The notes: generated by a model not told the origin, from the sequence alone. DNA of 64,000 bases from Saccharothrix tamanrassetensis (GCF_014203665.1 NZ_JACHJN010000013.1:62001-126000); one strand, 5' to 3'. Shown: positions 8,736-17,021, counted from the stretch's first letter. A program made the numbers and translations.

Positions 8736-9467
8736 GTGCTCTACTGGATGATGAAACACATCTTTCTCGGGCCGCTCCTGAAGCTGTTCTTCCGCCCCCG
8801 CATCATCGAGGGCGCGGAGAACATCCCCAAGGAGGGCGGCGCGATCCTGGCGTCCAACCACCTCGCCGTCTCCGACTCGTTCTTCCTGCCGCTGAAGCTG
8901 TCCCGGCGGGTCACGTTCCCGGCGAAGATCGAGTACTTCACCGGCAAGGGGATCAAGGGCGCCTTCCAGCGCTGGTTCTTCTCCGGCGTCGGGCAGGTGC
9001 CGATCGACCGGTCCTCGGCGTCCGCCGCGCAGGGCGCGCTGGACACCGGCGTGCGCATCGTGCGGGAGGGCAAGCTCCTCGGCATCTACCCCGAAGGCAC
9101 CCGCTCGCCCGACGGGCGCCTCTACAAGGGCAAGGTCGGCGTCGCGTGGATCGCCCTGGAGTCCGGCGCGCCGGTCATCCCGGTCGCCATGTTCGGCACC
9201 GACAAGGCCAACCCCATCGGCTCCAAGATGTGGCGGCCGTACCCGATCCGGATCAAGATCGGCAAGCCGCTGGACTTCTCCCGGTACGCCGGGCTGTCCG
9301 CCGACCGGTTCGTGCTGCGGTCCATCACCGACGAGATCATGTACGCCCTGATGGAGCTCTCCGGCCAGGAGTACGTCGACGTGTACGCCGCCAAGGCCAA
9401 GGAGGACCAGGGCGACCAGCGGCCGGCCGAGGACGTCGATCGGCTGCCCGACACGAAGGCCGGCTGA
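8736..9467 (+). CDS. 1-acyl-sn-glycerol-3-phosphate acyltransferase family (PlsC-like)
   Basis: 243 residues. The catalytic H42-x4-D47 (NHLAVSD) and the EGTRS motif at 120-124 are both intact, with FFSGVGQVPIDR in the region that contacts the glycerol phosphate. PlsC-type enzymes acylate lysophosphatidic acid at the membrane. The equivalent mycobacterial gene, Rv2182c, sits in the same neighbourhood. GTG start with GAGGAGG upstream. An acidic C-terminal tail follows the conserved domain. Confidence 0.9.
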   Translation: MLYWMMKHIFLGPLLKLFFRPRIIEGAENIPKEGGAILASNHLAVSDSFFLPLKLSRRVTFPAKIEYFTGKGIKGAFQRWFFSGVGQVPIDRSSASAAQGALDTGVRIVREGKLLGIYPEGTRSPDGRLYKGKVGVAWIALESGAPVIPVAMFGTDKANPIGSKMWRPYPIRIKIGKPLDFSRYAGLSADRFVLRSITDEIMYALMELSGQEYVDVYAAKAKEDQGDQRPAEDVDRLPDTKAG

Positions 9468-9489
9468 ACCGCACCTTAAGGTTGGTGCG

Positions 9490-10002
9490 GTGCGGTTCTT
9501 CTACGACTGTGAGTTCATCGAGGACGGGGTCACGATCGACCTCGTCTCCATCGGGGTGGTGGACGAGGAAGGCCGCGAGTTCTACGCCGTGTCGACCGAG
9601 TTCGACCCGGAGAAAGCCGGTCCGTGGGTGCGGGCGAACGTGCTCAACCAGCTCCCGCCACCCGCCGACCAGGCGTGGCGCAGCCGCGAGCGCATCCGCC
9701 GCGACCTGCTGGAGTTCCTCGGCGGCCCCAAGGCCAACCGGGACGACATCGAGCTGTGGGCGTGGTTCGCCGCCTACGACCACGTGGCGCTGGCCCAGCT
9801 GTGGGGTCCGATGCCCGCGCTGCCGCGCTGCCTGCCCCGGTTCACCCGCGACCTGCGGCAGCGCTGGGAGGACGTGGGCCGGCCCCGCCTCCCGACGCCG
9901 CCCGCCGACGCGCACGACGCCCTCGCCGACGCCCGCCACAACCTGGCCCGGTGGAAGGTGATCGAGGCCGAGCGGCTGCGCCGCGGATTCGCCGTCCGCT
10001 AG
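9490..10002 (+). CDS. 3'-5' exoribonuclease, DEDDh type (Rv2179c-like)
   Basis: 170 residues. An RNase T/DnaQ-like fold with the complete DEDDh set: D6 and E8 in YDCEF, D97 in YDHVA, H142 and D147 in HDALADA. Short length and lack of extra domains match the actinobacterial enzyme characterised as Rv2179c, which degrades 3' overhangs of RNA. GTG start 22 nt after the acyltransferase stop, so the two may be co-transcribed. Confidence 0.9.
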   Translation: MRFFYDCEFIEDGVTIDLVSIGVVDEEGREFYAVSTEFDPEKAGPWVRANVLNQLPPPADQAWRSRERIRRDLLEFLGGPKANRDDIELWAWFAAYDHVALAQLWGPMPALPRCLPRFTRDLRQRWEDVGRPRLPTPPADAHDALADARHNLARWKVIEAERLRRGFAVR

Positions 10003-10080
10003 GTGGAACCTCGCTTGCTGCACCGATCCAGGTCGTGACAGTCTTGGGTGACCCACGCCACGAGGAGATTGGTCAAGCAG

Positions 10081-11106
10081 ATGCGTATTGGTGTGCTCAC
10101 CGGCGGTGGTGACTGCCCCGGCCTGAACGCGGTCATCCGCGCCGTGGTCCGCAAGGGCATCGAGGTCCACGGCTGGGAGATCGTGGGGTTCCGCAACGGC
10201 TGGCAGGGGCCGGTCGAAGGCCTCACCAAGCCGATCGGGCTCCGTGAGGTCGAGGACATCCTCACCAGGGGCGGCACCATCCTGGGCTCTTCGCGCACCA
10301 ACCCGTACAAGATCGACGGCGGCGTCGACAAGATCCGCAAGGTGCTGGCCGACGAGGGTGTCGACGCGCTCATCGCGATCGGCGGCGAGGACACCCTCGG
10401 CGTCGCCAAGCGCCTGACCGACGACGGCATCGGCGTGGTCGGCGTGCCGAAGACCATCGACAACGACCTCGGCGCGACCGACTACACGTTCGGCTTCGAC
10501 ACCGCCGTGCACATCGCGACGGAGTCGATCGACCGACTGCGCACCACCGCCGAATCCCACCACCGCGCCCTCGTGGTCGAGGTGATGGGCCGGCACGCGG
10601 GTTGGATCGCGCTGCACTCCGGCCTGGCCGGCGGTGCCAACGTGATCCTGGTGCCCGAGCGCGAGTTCAGCGTGGCGAAGGTCGTCGAGTGGGTGGAGCG
10701 GCGCTTCGAGAAGCAGTACGCGCCGATCATCGTCGTCGCCGAGGGCGCGGTCCCGGAAGGCGGCGCCGAGGTGCTGCACTCCGGCGAGAAGGACGCCTTC
10801 GGCCACGTCCGCCTGGGCGGCGTCGGCACCTGGCTGGCCGAGGAGATCGCCCAGCGGACGGGCAAGGAGTCCCGCGCGGTCGTGCTCGGGCACACCCAGC
10901 GCGGCGGCATCCCGACCGCCTACGACCGGGTGCTGGCCACTCGGTTCGGCCTGCACGCGGTGGATGCGGTCGCCGAGGGCGACTTCGGTGTCATGGTCGC
11001 GTTGCGCGGCACCGACATCGTCCGGGTCAAGCTGTCCGAGGCCACGGCCGAGCTGAAGACGGTGCCGCTGGAGCGCTACGCCGAGGCCGAGGTCTTCTTC
11101 GGCTGA
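10081..11106 (+). CDS. pfkA: 6-phosphofructokinase, probably pyrophosphate-dependent
   Basis: 341 residues from ATG 10081, preceded by GAGGAGA. GGGDCPGLNAV at 8-18 binds the phosphoryl donor, and PKTIDND at 123-129 holds the catalytic Asp127. The donor-selecting positions read Asp104 (GGED, 101-104) and Lys124, where ATP-dependent bacterial enzymes carry glycines. Asp104 with Lys124 is the pattern of the PPi-dependent enzyme of Amycolatopsis methanolica, whereas Streptomyces ATP-PFK has Gly104. The enzyme converts fructose 6-phosphate and fructose 1,6-bisphosphate, reversibly if PPi is used. No kinetic evidence can be read here. Confidence 0.9.
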   Translation: MRIGVLTGGGDCPGLNAVIRAVVRKGIEVHGWEIVGFRNGWQGPVEGLTKPIGLREVEDILTRGGTILGSSRTNPYKIDGGVDKIRKVLADEGVDALIAIGGEDTLGVAKRLTDDGIGVVGVPKTIDNDLGATDYTFGFDTAVHIATESIDRLRTTAESHHRALVVEVMGRHAGWIALHSGLAGGANVILVPEREFSVAKVVEWVERRFEKQYAPIIVVAEGAVPEGGAEVLHSGEKDAFGHVRLGGVGTWLAEEIAQRTGKESRAVVLGHTQRGGIPTAYDRVLATRFGLHAVDAVAEGDFGVMVALRGTDIVRVKLSEATAELKTVPLERYAEAEVFFG

Positions 11107-11129
11107 GGACGGCAACTCCCGGCCGTGGC

Positions 11130-11182
11130 CTGACATCGCGGGCCTGGCGTCAGGGGCTGACATCGCGGGCCTGGCGTCAGGG
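11130..11182. repeat. Two tandem 26-nt repeats, each able to fold
   Basis: 11130-11155 and 11157-11182 are identical over 26 nt. Each has CTGAC near the left end and GTCAG near the right end, so each could form a small hairpin. A degraded third unit follows. They lie just behind pfkA. Confidence 0.7.
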
Positions 11183-11222
11183 TCTGGCGTCGTGGTCCGG
11201 TGCGTGATTCGCAGGAACCCGA

Positions 11223-11262
11223 GGCGCTTCCGGGTGGATCCCTTGATCCGCCCGGAAGCGCC
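11223..11262. terminator. Bidirectional terminator between pfkA and the DUF2891 gene
   Basis: An 18-bp stem (11223-11240 with 11245-11262, one G-T wobble) closes on the 4-nt loop CCTT. It separates two convergent genes and is the strongest hairpin in this interval. Confidence 0.85.
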
Positions 11263-11315
11263 TTCGTCGTTCGAGGACGGGCCACGCTCGACCGGACCGG
11301 GCGAGGCCACCGGGG

Positions 11316-12623
11316 TCAGAAAGCGTTCAGGCTCAGATAGGTCGCGAAGGTGCCGAGCCAGTGCTCGGCGTAGTAGCCGTGGCCGAAGACGTGGCGGCGG
11401 CCGGCTTCCTCGTGGGCGGTCGCGGCGGTGCGGGCCAGTTCGGCGTAGCGGTGGTCGGGTGGCAATGCGGCGGCGATCGCGCGCCAGTTCCACGCCCGCG
11501 ACAGGGCCAGGCCCACCAGGTGTGAGCCGTACGGGTCGCCCGGGTCGTCGATGGGCACGGGCTCGCGCAGGACCTCCCACCTCGCCTCGCCGAGGTTGGG
11601 CAGGAAGGCCTCGAACCACGACGGGAAGTCCGGCAGCACGCGGCGCATCAGGTCGGCCTCGGTCAACGCGGGGGACAGGAAGTCCGCCGCGTCCGGTTCG
11701 AAGCCGCCGTAGTCGCGGTCCTCCCGGTGCCAGCGCAGCGCCGCTTCGGAGCACGCCTGTGACAGCTCGGTGTCGCCTACCGCGTTCGCCGCGTCGAGCA
11801 CCATCCCGGTGGCGAACGCGGTGTTCGCGTGCGTGCCCGCCCGGATCGGCAGGCGGGCGTGCGAGACCCACTCCAGGTATCGGTCGCGCAGCACGGTGCG
11901 CAGTGGGCGCAGGTGCTCTGCCCACAACCGGGCCGACGATTGCGCCGACGACCACTGGACTGACGACGGCTGGGCCGACGATGGTTGCGCCGATGACGGC
12001 TGGGCCGGCGACGGCTGGGCGGACGGCGACTGGACTGACGATGGCTGGGCCGACGATGACTGGGCTGACGACGGCGGAGCCGGCAACGACTGGGCCGACG
12101 ACGGTTGGGCCGGCAACCGAGCCGACGCTTGAGCTGACGGCTGGACCGACGCTTGGGCCGACGACGGGATTGACGGCGGGGCCTGCTCGGGGGTCTGCGG
12201 TGTTGCCGCCCAGGTGCGCAGTTCGGCGTCCAGCACCAGCAGCCACGCCCAGCCGTACGGGCGCTCCCAGAAGCCGCCGTTCGGGCCGGTGAAGAAGTCG
12301 GCCTCGGTCCGGCAGCCTTCCGGGGTGATCAGCCCGGTCAGCGCCTGCCGTGCCTCGTCGGCTCCCGGCAGGTGCGGGCGCAGCCGCAGCAGGCGCACCG
12401 CCAGCCACGTCTGGTGCACGCACGAGTGCCAGTCGAGCGAGCCCGCGAACACCGGGTGCAGCACCCGCTGCGGCACCAGGCCGGCGTCGTCGGTGATCAC
12501 GTGCGTCCAGTGCACCGGGGCATCCCGCAGGACGTTCGCCACCGCCGCCGACAGCAGCCGGGTCGCGGTGTCGTCGTCCAGCGCCGTGCCGTCCATTCGG
12601 GTGCCGGGCATGACGCACATCAT
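11316..12623 (-). CDS. DUF2891 family protein with a Pro/Ser/Ala/Gln repeat insert
   Basis: 435 residues. The N-terminal part (HPVFAGSLDWHSCVHQTWLAVRLLR, then GGFWERPYGWAWLL) and the C-terminal part (RAGTHANTAFATGMVLDAA, DYGGFEPDAADFLSP, GHGYYAEHWLGTFATYLSL) match the DUF2891 helical-barrel family, whose activity is unknown. Between them, residues 143-231 are a low-complexity run of PSSAQ-like pentads, encoded at about 11931-12197, which most family members (about 330-350 residues) should lack. The insert may be a linker loop. The first ATG at 12623 has no clear ribosome site; ATG 12611 (MPGTRMDGTAL) is equally possible. Confidence 0.82.
   Translation of the reverse strand: MMCVMPGTRMDGTALDDDTATRLLSAAVANVLRDAPVHWTHVITDDAGLVPQRVLHPVFAGSLDWHSCVHQTWLAVRLLRLRPHLPGADEARQALTGLITPEGCRTEADFFTGPNGGFWERPYGWAWLLVLDAELRTWAATPQTPEQAPPSIPSSAQASVQPSAQASARLPAQPSSAQSLPAPPSSAQSSSAQPSSVQSPSAQPSPAQPSSAQPSSAQPSSVQWSSAQSSARLWAEHLRPLRTVLRDRYLEWVSHARLPIRAGTHANTAFATGMVLDAANAVGDTELSQACSEAALRWHREDRDYGGFEPDAADFLSPALTEADLMRRVLPDFPSWFEAFLPNLGEARWEVLREPVPIDDPGDPYGSHLVGLALSRAWNWRAIAAALPPDHRYAELARTAATAHEEAGRRHVFGHGYYAEHWLGTFATYLSLNAF
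11931..12197. repeat. Degenerate 15-nt repeat array inside the DUF2891 gene
   Basis: The array is built from 15-nt units close to GACGGCTGGGCCGAC (plus strand), encoding PSSAQ/SAQPS pentads on the minus strand. Copies differ by substitutions at single positions, so it has expanded by slippage or unequal exchange and then diverged. Confidence 0.85.
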
Positions 12624-12663
12624 GCCCAGGCCAACCCGCCCCCGTCTCTCAGCGTGGACCGCC

Positions 12664-12669
12664 TACCCT
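12664..12669 (+). promoter_or_regulatory. -10 element TACCCT for leaderless aroG mRNA
   Basis: TACCCT, 6 nt, then GTG 12676. No ribosome-binding sequence is present upstream of the start. Confidence 0.5.
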
Positions 12670-12675
12670 TAACAC

Positions 12676-14064
12676 GTGAACTGGACCGTGGACGTGCCCG
12701 TCGACACGCTTCCCGAGCTCCCGCCCCTTCCGCCCGAGCTCCGCACGCGCCTGGACGAAGCGCTCGGCCGCCCGGCTGCCCAGCAGCCGGAATGGCCGGA
12801 CGCGGAGCAGGTGCGCCGGGTGCGCGCGGTGCTCGAGAGCGTGCCGCCCATCACCGTGCCCGCCGAGATCGACCGGCTGCGCGGCAACCTCGCCGAGGTG
12901 GCCCGCGGCGAGGCGTTCCTCCTCCAGGGCGGTGACTGCGCCGAGACGTTCGCGGACAACACCGAGCCCCACATCCGCGCCAACGTGCGGACGCTGCTCC
13001 AGATGGCTGTCGTGCTGACCTACGGCGCGAGCCTGCCGGTGGTGAAGATCGGCCGCATCGCCGGCCAGTACGCCAAGCCGCGCTCGTCCAACATCGACGC
13101 GCTCGGCCTGCCGTCCTACCGAGGCGACATCGTCAACTCGCTCGTCACCACGCCCGAGGCGCGCATCCCCGACCCGTCGCGGATGATCCGGGCGTACGCG
13201 AACGCGGGCGCGGCGATGAACCTGCTGCGGGCGATGACCACGGCCGGCATGGCCGACCTGCACCGGCTGCACGAGTGGAACAAGGACTTCGTCCGCACCT
13301 CGCCCGCCGGCGAGCGGTACGAGGCGCTGGCCGCCGAGATCGACCGGGGCCTGCGGTTCATGTCAGCGTGTGGCGTCGACGACTCCTCCCTTCACACCAC
13401 GGAGATCTTCGCCTCGCACGAGGCGCTCCTGTTGGACTACGAGCGTGCGCTGCTGCGCCTGGACACCAACGGCGCCCAGCCGAAGCTGTACGACCTGTCG
13501 TCGCACTTCCTGTGGATCGGCGAGCGGACCCGGCAGCTGGACGGCGCGCACATCGCGTTCGCCGAACTGCTCGCCAACCCGATCGGCCTCAAGATCGGCC
13601 CGACCACCACTCCGGAGATGGCGGTCGAGTACGTCGAGCGGCTCGACCCGCGCAACGAGGCCGGCCGGCTGACCCTGATCAGCCGGATGGGCAACGGCAA
13701 GGTGCGCGACGTGCTGCCCGCGATCGTGGAGAAGGTCACCGCGTCCGGCCACCAGGTCATCTGGCAGTGCGACCCGATGCACGGCAACACCCACGAGTCG
13801 TCCACCGGGTACAAGACGCGGCACTTCGACCGGATCGTGGACGAGGTGCAGGGCTTCTTCGAGGTGCACCGCAGGCTCGGCACGCACCCCGGCGGCATCC
13901 ACATCGAGCTGACCGGCGAGGACGTCACCGAGTGCCTGGGCGGCGCGCAGGAGATCTCGGACACCGACCTGGCCGGCCGCTACGAGACCGCCTGCGACCC
14001 CCGGCTGAACACCCAGCAGTCGCTGGAGCTGGCCTTCCTGGTCGCGGAGATGCTGCGCAGCTGA
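12676..14064 (+). CDS. aroG: Class II 3-deoxy-7-phosphoheptulonate synthase (DAHP synthase)
   Basis: 462 residues. Joins phosphoenolpyruvate and erythrose 4-phosphate in the first step of the shikimate pathway. The type II signature GGDCAE places the metal-binding cysteine at C88; DPMHGNTHES supplies the histidine, HIELTGEDVTEC the glutamate and CDPRLN the aspartate. Length and N-terminal extension match the Mycobacterium enzyme that is feedback-inhibited by aromatic amino acids and activates chorismate mutase. Same position as Rv2178c, near pknL. Confidence 0.96.
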   Translation: MNWTVDVPVDTLPELPPLPPELRTRLDEALGRPAAQQPEWPDAEQVRRVRAVLESVPPITVPAEIDRLRGNLAEVARGEAFLLQGGDCAETFADNTEPHIRANVRTLLQMAVVLTYGASLPVVKIGRIAGQYAKPRSSNIDALGLPSYRGDIVNSLVTTPEARIPDPSRMIRAYANAGAAMNLLRAMTTAGMADLHRLHEWNKDFVRTSPAGERYEALAAEIDRGLRFMSACGVDDSSLHTTEIFASHEALLLDYERALLRLDTNGAQPKLYDLSSHFLWIGERTRQLDGAHIAFAELLANPIGLKIGPTTTPEMAVEYVERLDPRNEAGRLTLISRMGNGKVRDVLPAIVEKVTASGHQVIWQCDPMHGNTHESSTGYKTRHFDRIVDEVQGFFEVHRRLGTHPGGIHIELTGEDVTECLGGAQEISDTDLAGRYETACDPRLNTQQSLELAFLVAEMLRS

Positions 14065-14309
14065 CGGCCTGACCGACCCCGACCGCGCCCCGGCGGACCT
14101 GGACCCAGTCCCGGACCGCCGGGGCGCCGTCGTGTCGGTGACCGGGTGGGACGGCCGGCACCACCGGCGAGTCGTGGCCTCAGGCCGCCCGGCGGGCGCG
14201 CGCCGGTTAACTGCGGAACGGCCTGAGGCCGACCACCGGTTCTCCGCCCGGCAGAGGCCCGGCCGCGGGGTGTCGAGGGCGAAGCAGTGAGGGCAGTGAT
14301 CGTTTCCAT
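13980..14309 (-). CDS. Candidate SOS-controlled leaderless small ORF, antisense to the aroG end
   Basis: A 109-codon frame starting ATG 14309 (METITALTASPS). It is listed because a LexA-type box and a -10 element are placed exactly for a leaderless transcript starting at this ATG (see 14316-14339). The product is basic and Pro/Gly/Arg-rich with no known domain. Codon use is weaker than in neighbouring genes (TTA, AGA and ACA codons early on), so the RNA rather than the protein could be the functional product. The last 85 bases oppose the aroG 3' end. An overlapping frame read from ATG 14331 (MFGLACRHGNDHCPHC) has a cysteine cluster and is an alternative. Confidence 0.3.
   Translation of the reverse strand: METITALTASPSTPRGRASAGRRTGGRPQAVPQLTGARPPGGLRPRLAGGAGRPTRSPTRRRPGGPGLGPGPPGRGRGRSGRQLRSISATRKASSSDCWVFSRGSQAVS
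14085..14127 (+). terminator. Terminator-like stem after aroG
   Basis: A perfect 12-bp stem (14085-14096 and 14116-14127) with a 19-nt loop, 21 bp past the aroG stop. Farther on, GGCCTCAGGCC (14176-14186) and GGCCTGAGGCC (14220-14230) can form a second stem. Apart from these and the minus-strand SOS-like promoter, the 322-bp gap 14065-14386 shows no well-supported gene. Confidence 0.65.
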
Positions 14310-14315
14310 GCCTGC

Positions 14316-14339
14316 ACGCTAGCCCGAACATGCGTTCGA
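14316..14339 (-). promoter_or_regulatory. LexA-type box and -10 element reading leftwards
   Basis: On the minus strand TCGAACGCATGTTCGG (14339-14324) matches the actinobacterial LexA box TCGAAC-N4-GTTCGA at 11 of 12 positions. After GC comes TAGCGT (14321-14316), then 6 nt and ATG 14309. The layout box-GC-TANNNN is the same as in front of the HEPN gene at 27433 and nearly that of recA at 42897. Confidence 0.5.
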
Positions 14340-14386
14340 CTCGAGCGTTCGACACGATCGTGTCAGCTCGGTCCCTCGTTCAGGCG

Positions 14387-16420
14387 TCAAACGGCGATGA
14401 TGGTGATCCGGGTGCCCTTCGGAACGCGTTCCCCGCCCCGGACCGACTGGTTGACCACCGTCGCCCGGTCGCGGTTGTTGAACTGCACGTCCACCTTGAA
14501 CCCGGCCTTCTCCAGGATCTCCTTCGCCTCCTTGACCTTCTTGCCCTCCACGTTCGGCACGGTCACGCCGCGGTCCGCGGCGATGATCACGGTCACCCGC
14601 TTGTCCGCCCCGAGCGTGGCCCCCGCCGCCGGGTTGGTGCGGACCACCCGCCCGCCATCGACCTCGCCGGACGGCTCCTCCGGCCCTTCGACCGGCTCGA
14701 AGCCCGCCGCCGACAGCTCCGCGAACGCCTCGTCCTTCGTCTTGCCCTTCACGTTCGGCACCGGCTTGGGCTGGACGCCCTTGCTGAGCACGATGGTGAC
14801 CGTGCTGCCGATGTCCACCGCGGTGCCGGGCGCCGGCTTCAGCGTCACCACCTTGCCCTTGGGCACCCGGTCGCTGAACGCGTCCTCCTCGGGCTTGAGC
14901 TGCGACTTCAGCCCCACCGACGCGAGTTCCCGCTCGGCCGCCGCCACCTCGACGCCGGGGTTCACCTGCGGCACGACGGGCTTGCCGCGCGACACGACCA
15001 CCCGCACCAGGTCGCCCCTGGTGGCCTCCGCCCCGGGCGCCGGCTCCGTGCGCAGCACCTGACCACTGGGCACGCTGTCGCTGTTCTCCGTGGTCACCGC
15101 CGACTTCAGCGAAGCTTCCTCGATGGCGGCGACCGCGAGGCCCTCTTCCTTGCCGATCACGTCGGGTACGGAGGTGACCCGGCCGATCGCCAGCCACCAG
15201 CTCGTCAGGCCGATCAGGATCGCGGCGACCACCACGATGCTGATCCACGTGATGAACTGCTTCTTGCTGCGTGCCCGCATCTCCTCGTAGAGCTGCTCGG
15301 GTGTCTTCTTCTTCGGCGGACGCCGGGGGCGCGCGGGCCTCACCGGGCGGGGCGCGACAGCGGTGTGGTGGACGACGGCGTGCTGGACAGCGGCGGGGGC
15401 GGACTCCGTCAGCACCCCGAGAGGGAGTGCCTGGGTGCCCTGAGGCCCCGTGTGGACCGGTCTGCGCACCGGCACGGTCGCCTCGGCGTAAGCGGCGGCC
15501 CCCGCGCTCACGGGCAGCACGCGTTCCGTCTGAGGCTCCTCGAACTGCGCGGAAGACGCCTCGACGGTGGGCACGTCCACGGTCGCCAGCCCGAGCTGAG
15601 CGCGCGCCGTCTCCACCTCGGACAGGAACGCCTCGGCGTCCGCCGGCCGCAGGAACGGCTCCTTGCGCGTAGCGCGCCGCACCAACTCGGCGACCTCCGC
15701 GGGCACCCCGGTCACCGGCGGCACGTTGTCGTTCACGTGCCGGTAAGCCACGGAGATCGCCGTGTCACCGGCGTAAGGCGGCGCGCCGGTCAGCATCTCG
15801 TACATCATCACGCCGGCCGAGTACACGTCGCTGCGCGCGTCCGCGGTGCCGTTGGCGACCTGCTCGGGCGACAGGTACGCGACCGTGCCCAGGATCGTGG
15901 TGTCGCTGGTGATCCCCGGCGTGGACACCGCCCGGACCAGCCCGAAGTCCGCGACCTTCACCACGCCGCCGCGCCCGATCAGCACGTTCTCCGGCTTCAC
16001 GTCCCGGTGCACGAGCCCGGCCTTGTGCGCGGCGGCCAGCGGCGACAGCACCCGTTCCAGCACGGTCAGCACGAGCGGCACGTCCAGCTTGCCCCGCGCG
16101 TTGAGCAGGTCCCGCAGCGTGCCGCCCTCGACCAGTTCCATCACCAGGTAGACGCGGTCCTCGTCGACGCCCTGGTCGTGCACCGCGACCACGCCGGGGT
16201 GGTGCAGTCCGGCCGCGGCGCGCGCCTCGCGCTCGAACCGGGCCACGAACTGCGGGTCGGAGGAGAACCGGGGGTCCATGACCTTGATGGCCACCGGCCG
16301 TTCCAGGCGCGTGTCGACACCGCGGTACACGGTGGACATGCCTCCGCGTGCCACCAGGGCGCCCACTCGGTAGCGTTGTTCGAGCAGCCCGCCGATCACG
16401 TTCGTCGCCGACCTTTCCAC
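14387..16420 (-). CDS. pknL: Serine/threonine protein kinase with PASTA repeats (PknL)
   Basis: 677 residues from GTG 16420 (VERSATNVIGG); ATG 16474 is an in-frame alternative. Transmembrane receptor-type kinase. Catalytic Lys46 (VAIKV), HRDVKPEN with Asp140, DFG 158-160, activation loop with TSDTTILGT, and SPE near 184-186. A Pro-rich linker leads to one membrane helix (about 400-425; WISIVVVAAILIGLTSWWLA) and four extracellular PASTA repeats (VPDVIGK, VPQVNPG, VPNVKGK, VPNVEGK) that sense muropeptides or lipid II. The divergent neighbour encodes the Rv2175c-like DNA-binding protein, the known substrate of mycobacterial PknL. Confidence 0.93.
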   Translation of the reverse strand: MERSATNVIGGLLEQRYRVGALVARGGMSTVYRGVDTRLERPVAIKVMDPRFSSDPQFVARFEREARAAAGLHHPGVVAVHDQGVDEDRVYLVMELVEGGTLRDLLNARGKLDVPLVLTVLERVLSPLAAAHKAGLVHRDVKPENVLIGRGGVVKVADFGLVRAVSTPGITSDTTILGTVAYLSPEQVANGTADARSDVYSAGVMMYEMLTGAPPYAGDTAISVAYRHVNDNVPPVTGVPAEVAELVRRATRKEPFLRPADAEAFLSEVETARAQLGLATVDVPTVEASSAQFEEPQTERVLPVSAGAAAYAEATVPVRRPVHTGPQGTQALPLGVLTESAPAAVQHAVVHHTAVAPRPVRPARPRRPPKKKTPEQLYEEMRARSKKQFITWISIVVVAAILIGLTSWWLAIGRVTSVPDVIGKEEGLAVAAIEEASLKSAVTTENSDSVPSGQVLRTEPAPGAEATRGDLVRVVVSRGKPVVPQVNPGVEVAAAERELASVGLKSQLKPEEDAFSDRVPKGKVVTLKPAPGTAVDIGSTVTIVLSKGVQPKPVPNVKGKTKDEAFAELSAAGFEPVEGPEEPSGEVDGGRVVRTNPAAGATLGADKRVTVIIAADRGVTVPNVEGKKVKEAKEILEKAGFKVDVQFNNRDRATVVNQSVRGGERVPKGTRITIIAV

Positions 16421-16605
16421 AGCCGTGGATCGTACGGTGGGGTGGAGCTGACCGATGCCGTGCGCCCGGAGCATCCCGACCCGCGCGTGGGATCCGCGTC
16501 AAAGCCCGGTGGAACTGGGGGTGTCCGGCAGTCGACCCGTGGGTGTACCGCCACCACCCGGTTGGCGCAGGGCGTTGCTCCCGGCGTTGTGGCATCGTGA
16601 CGCAC

Positions 16606-16971
16606 GTGAGTGCGATTCCTGCCGCTGCGGATGTGCTGGCTCCCGACCTGGAGGTCCTGGACCTTTCCGAGGTCGGCGAGCGTCTTGGTTTGCCGGTCAA
16701 CCGTGTCCACCAGTTGCTGCGCGACGGGCAACTGCTCGCGGAGCGCCGGAACGGTGTCCTCGTCGTCCCCGCCCAGTTCCTCGCCGCCGGAGGCGTGGTG
16801 AAGGGGCTGCCGGGCACCATCACGGTGCTGCGCGACTCCAACTACTCGACCGATGAGATCCTTCGTTGGCTGTTCACCGAAGACGACACGCTGCCCGGCA
16901 CGCCGATCGAGGCGCTGCGCGGGGACCGCGGCCGCGAGGTGAAGCGGCGCGCCCAGGCGATGGGTTTCTAG
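16606..16971 (+). CDS. Rv2175c-like DNA-binding protein, likely PknL substrate
   Basis: 121 residues from GTG 16606; GTG 16597 is in frame and also possible. Winged-helix-like domain (LDLSEVGERLGLPVNRVHQLLRDGQLLAERRNGVLVVPAQFL) followed by a conserved tail (GLPGTITVLRDSNYSTDEILRWLFT ... EVKRRAQAMGF) found across actinobacteria. In mycobacteria the same protein is phosphorylated by PknL on an N-terminal threonine, which lowers DNA binding. Divergent arrangement with pknL is kept, so regulation of a shared promoter region is plausible. Confidence 0.88.
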   Translation: MSAIPAAADVLAPDLEVLDLSEVGERLGLPVNRVHQLLRDGQLLAERRNGVLVVPAQFLAAGGVVKGLPGTITVLRDSNYSTDEILRWLFTEDDTLPGTPIEALRGDRGREVKRRAQAMGF

Positions 16972-16980
16972 TCCCGACCA

Positions 16981-17021
16981 GCCACGTCCGGGCGGTTCCA
17001 GACGAGTCGCCCGGATGTGGC
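16981..17021. terminator. Bidirectional terminator between the Rv2175c-like gene and mptA
   Basis: A 14-bp stem (16981-16994 with 17008-17021, one G-T pair) and a 13-nt loop lie between convergent genes. A second perfect 8-bp stem (GCTGTCAG and CTGACAGC) occupies 17026-17046. Confidence 0.8.

Noticed and set aside
14330..16600. A long plus-strand frame opposite pknL, and similar frames opposite sdhA, nrdJ and DUF885
   Set aside because: Their sequences are low-complexity Arg/His/Ala-rich strings caused by codon bias, whereas the other strand encodes recognisable enzymes.
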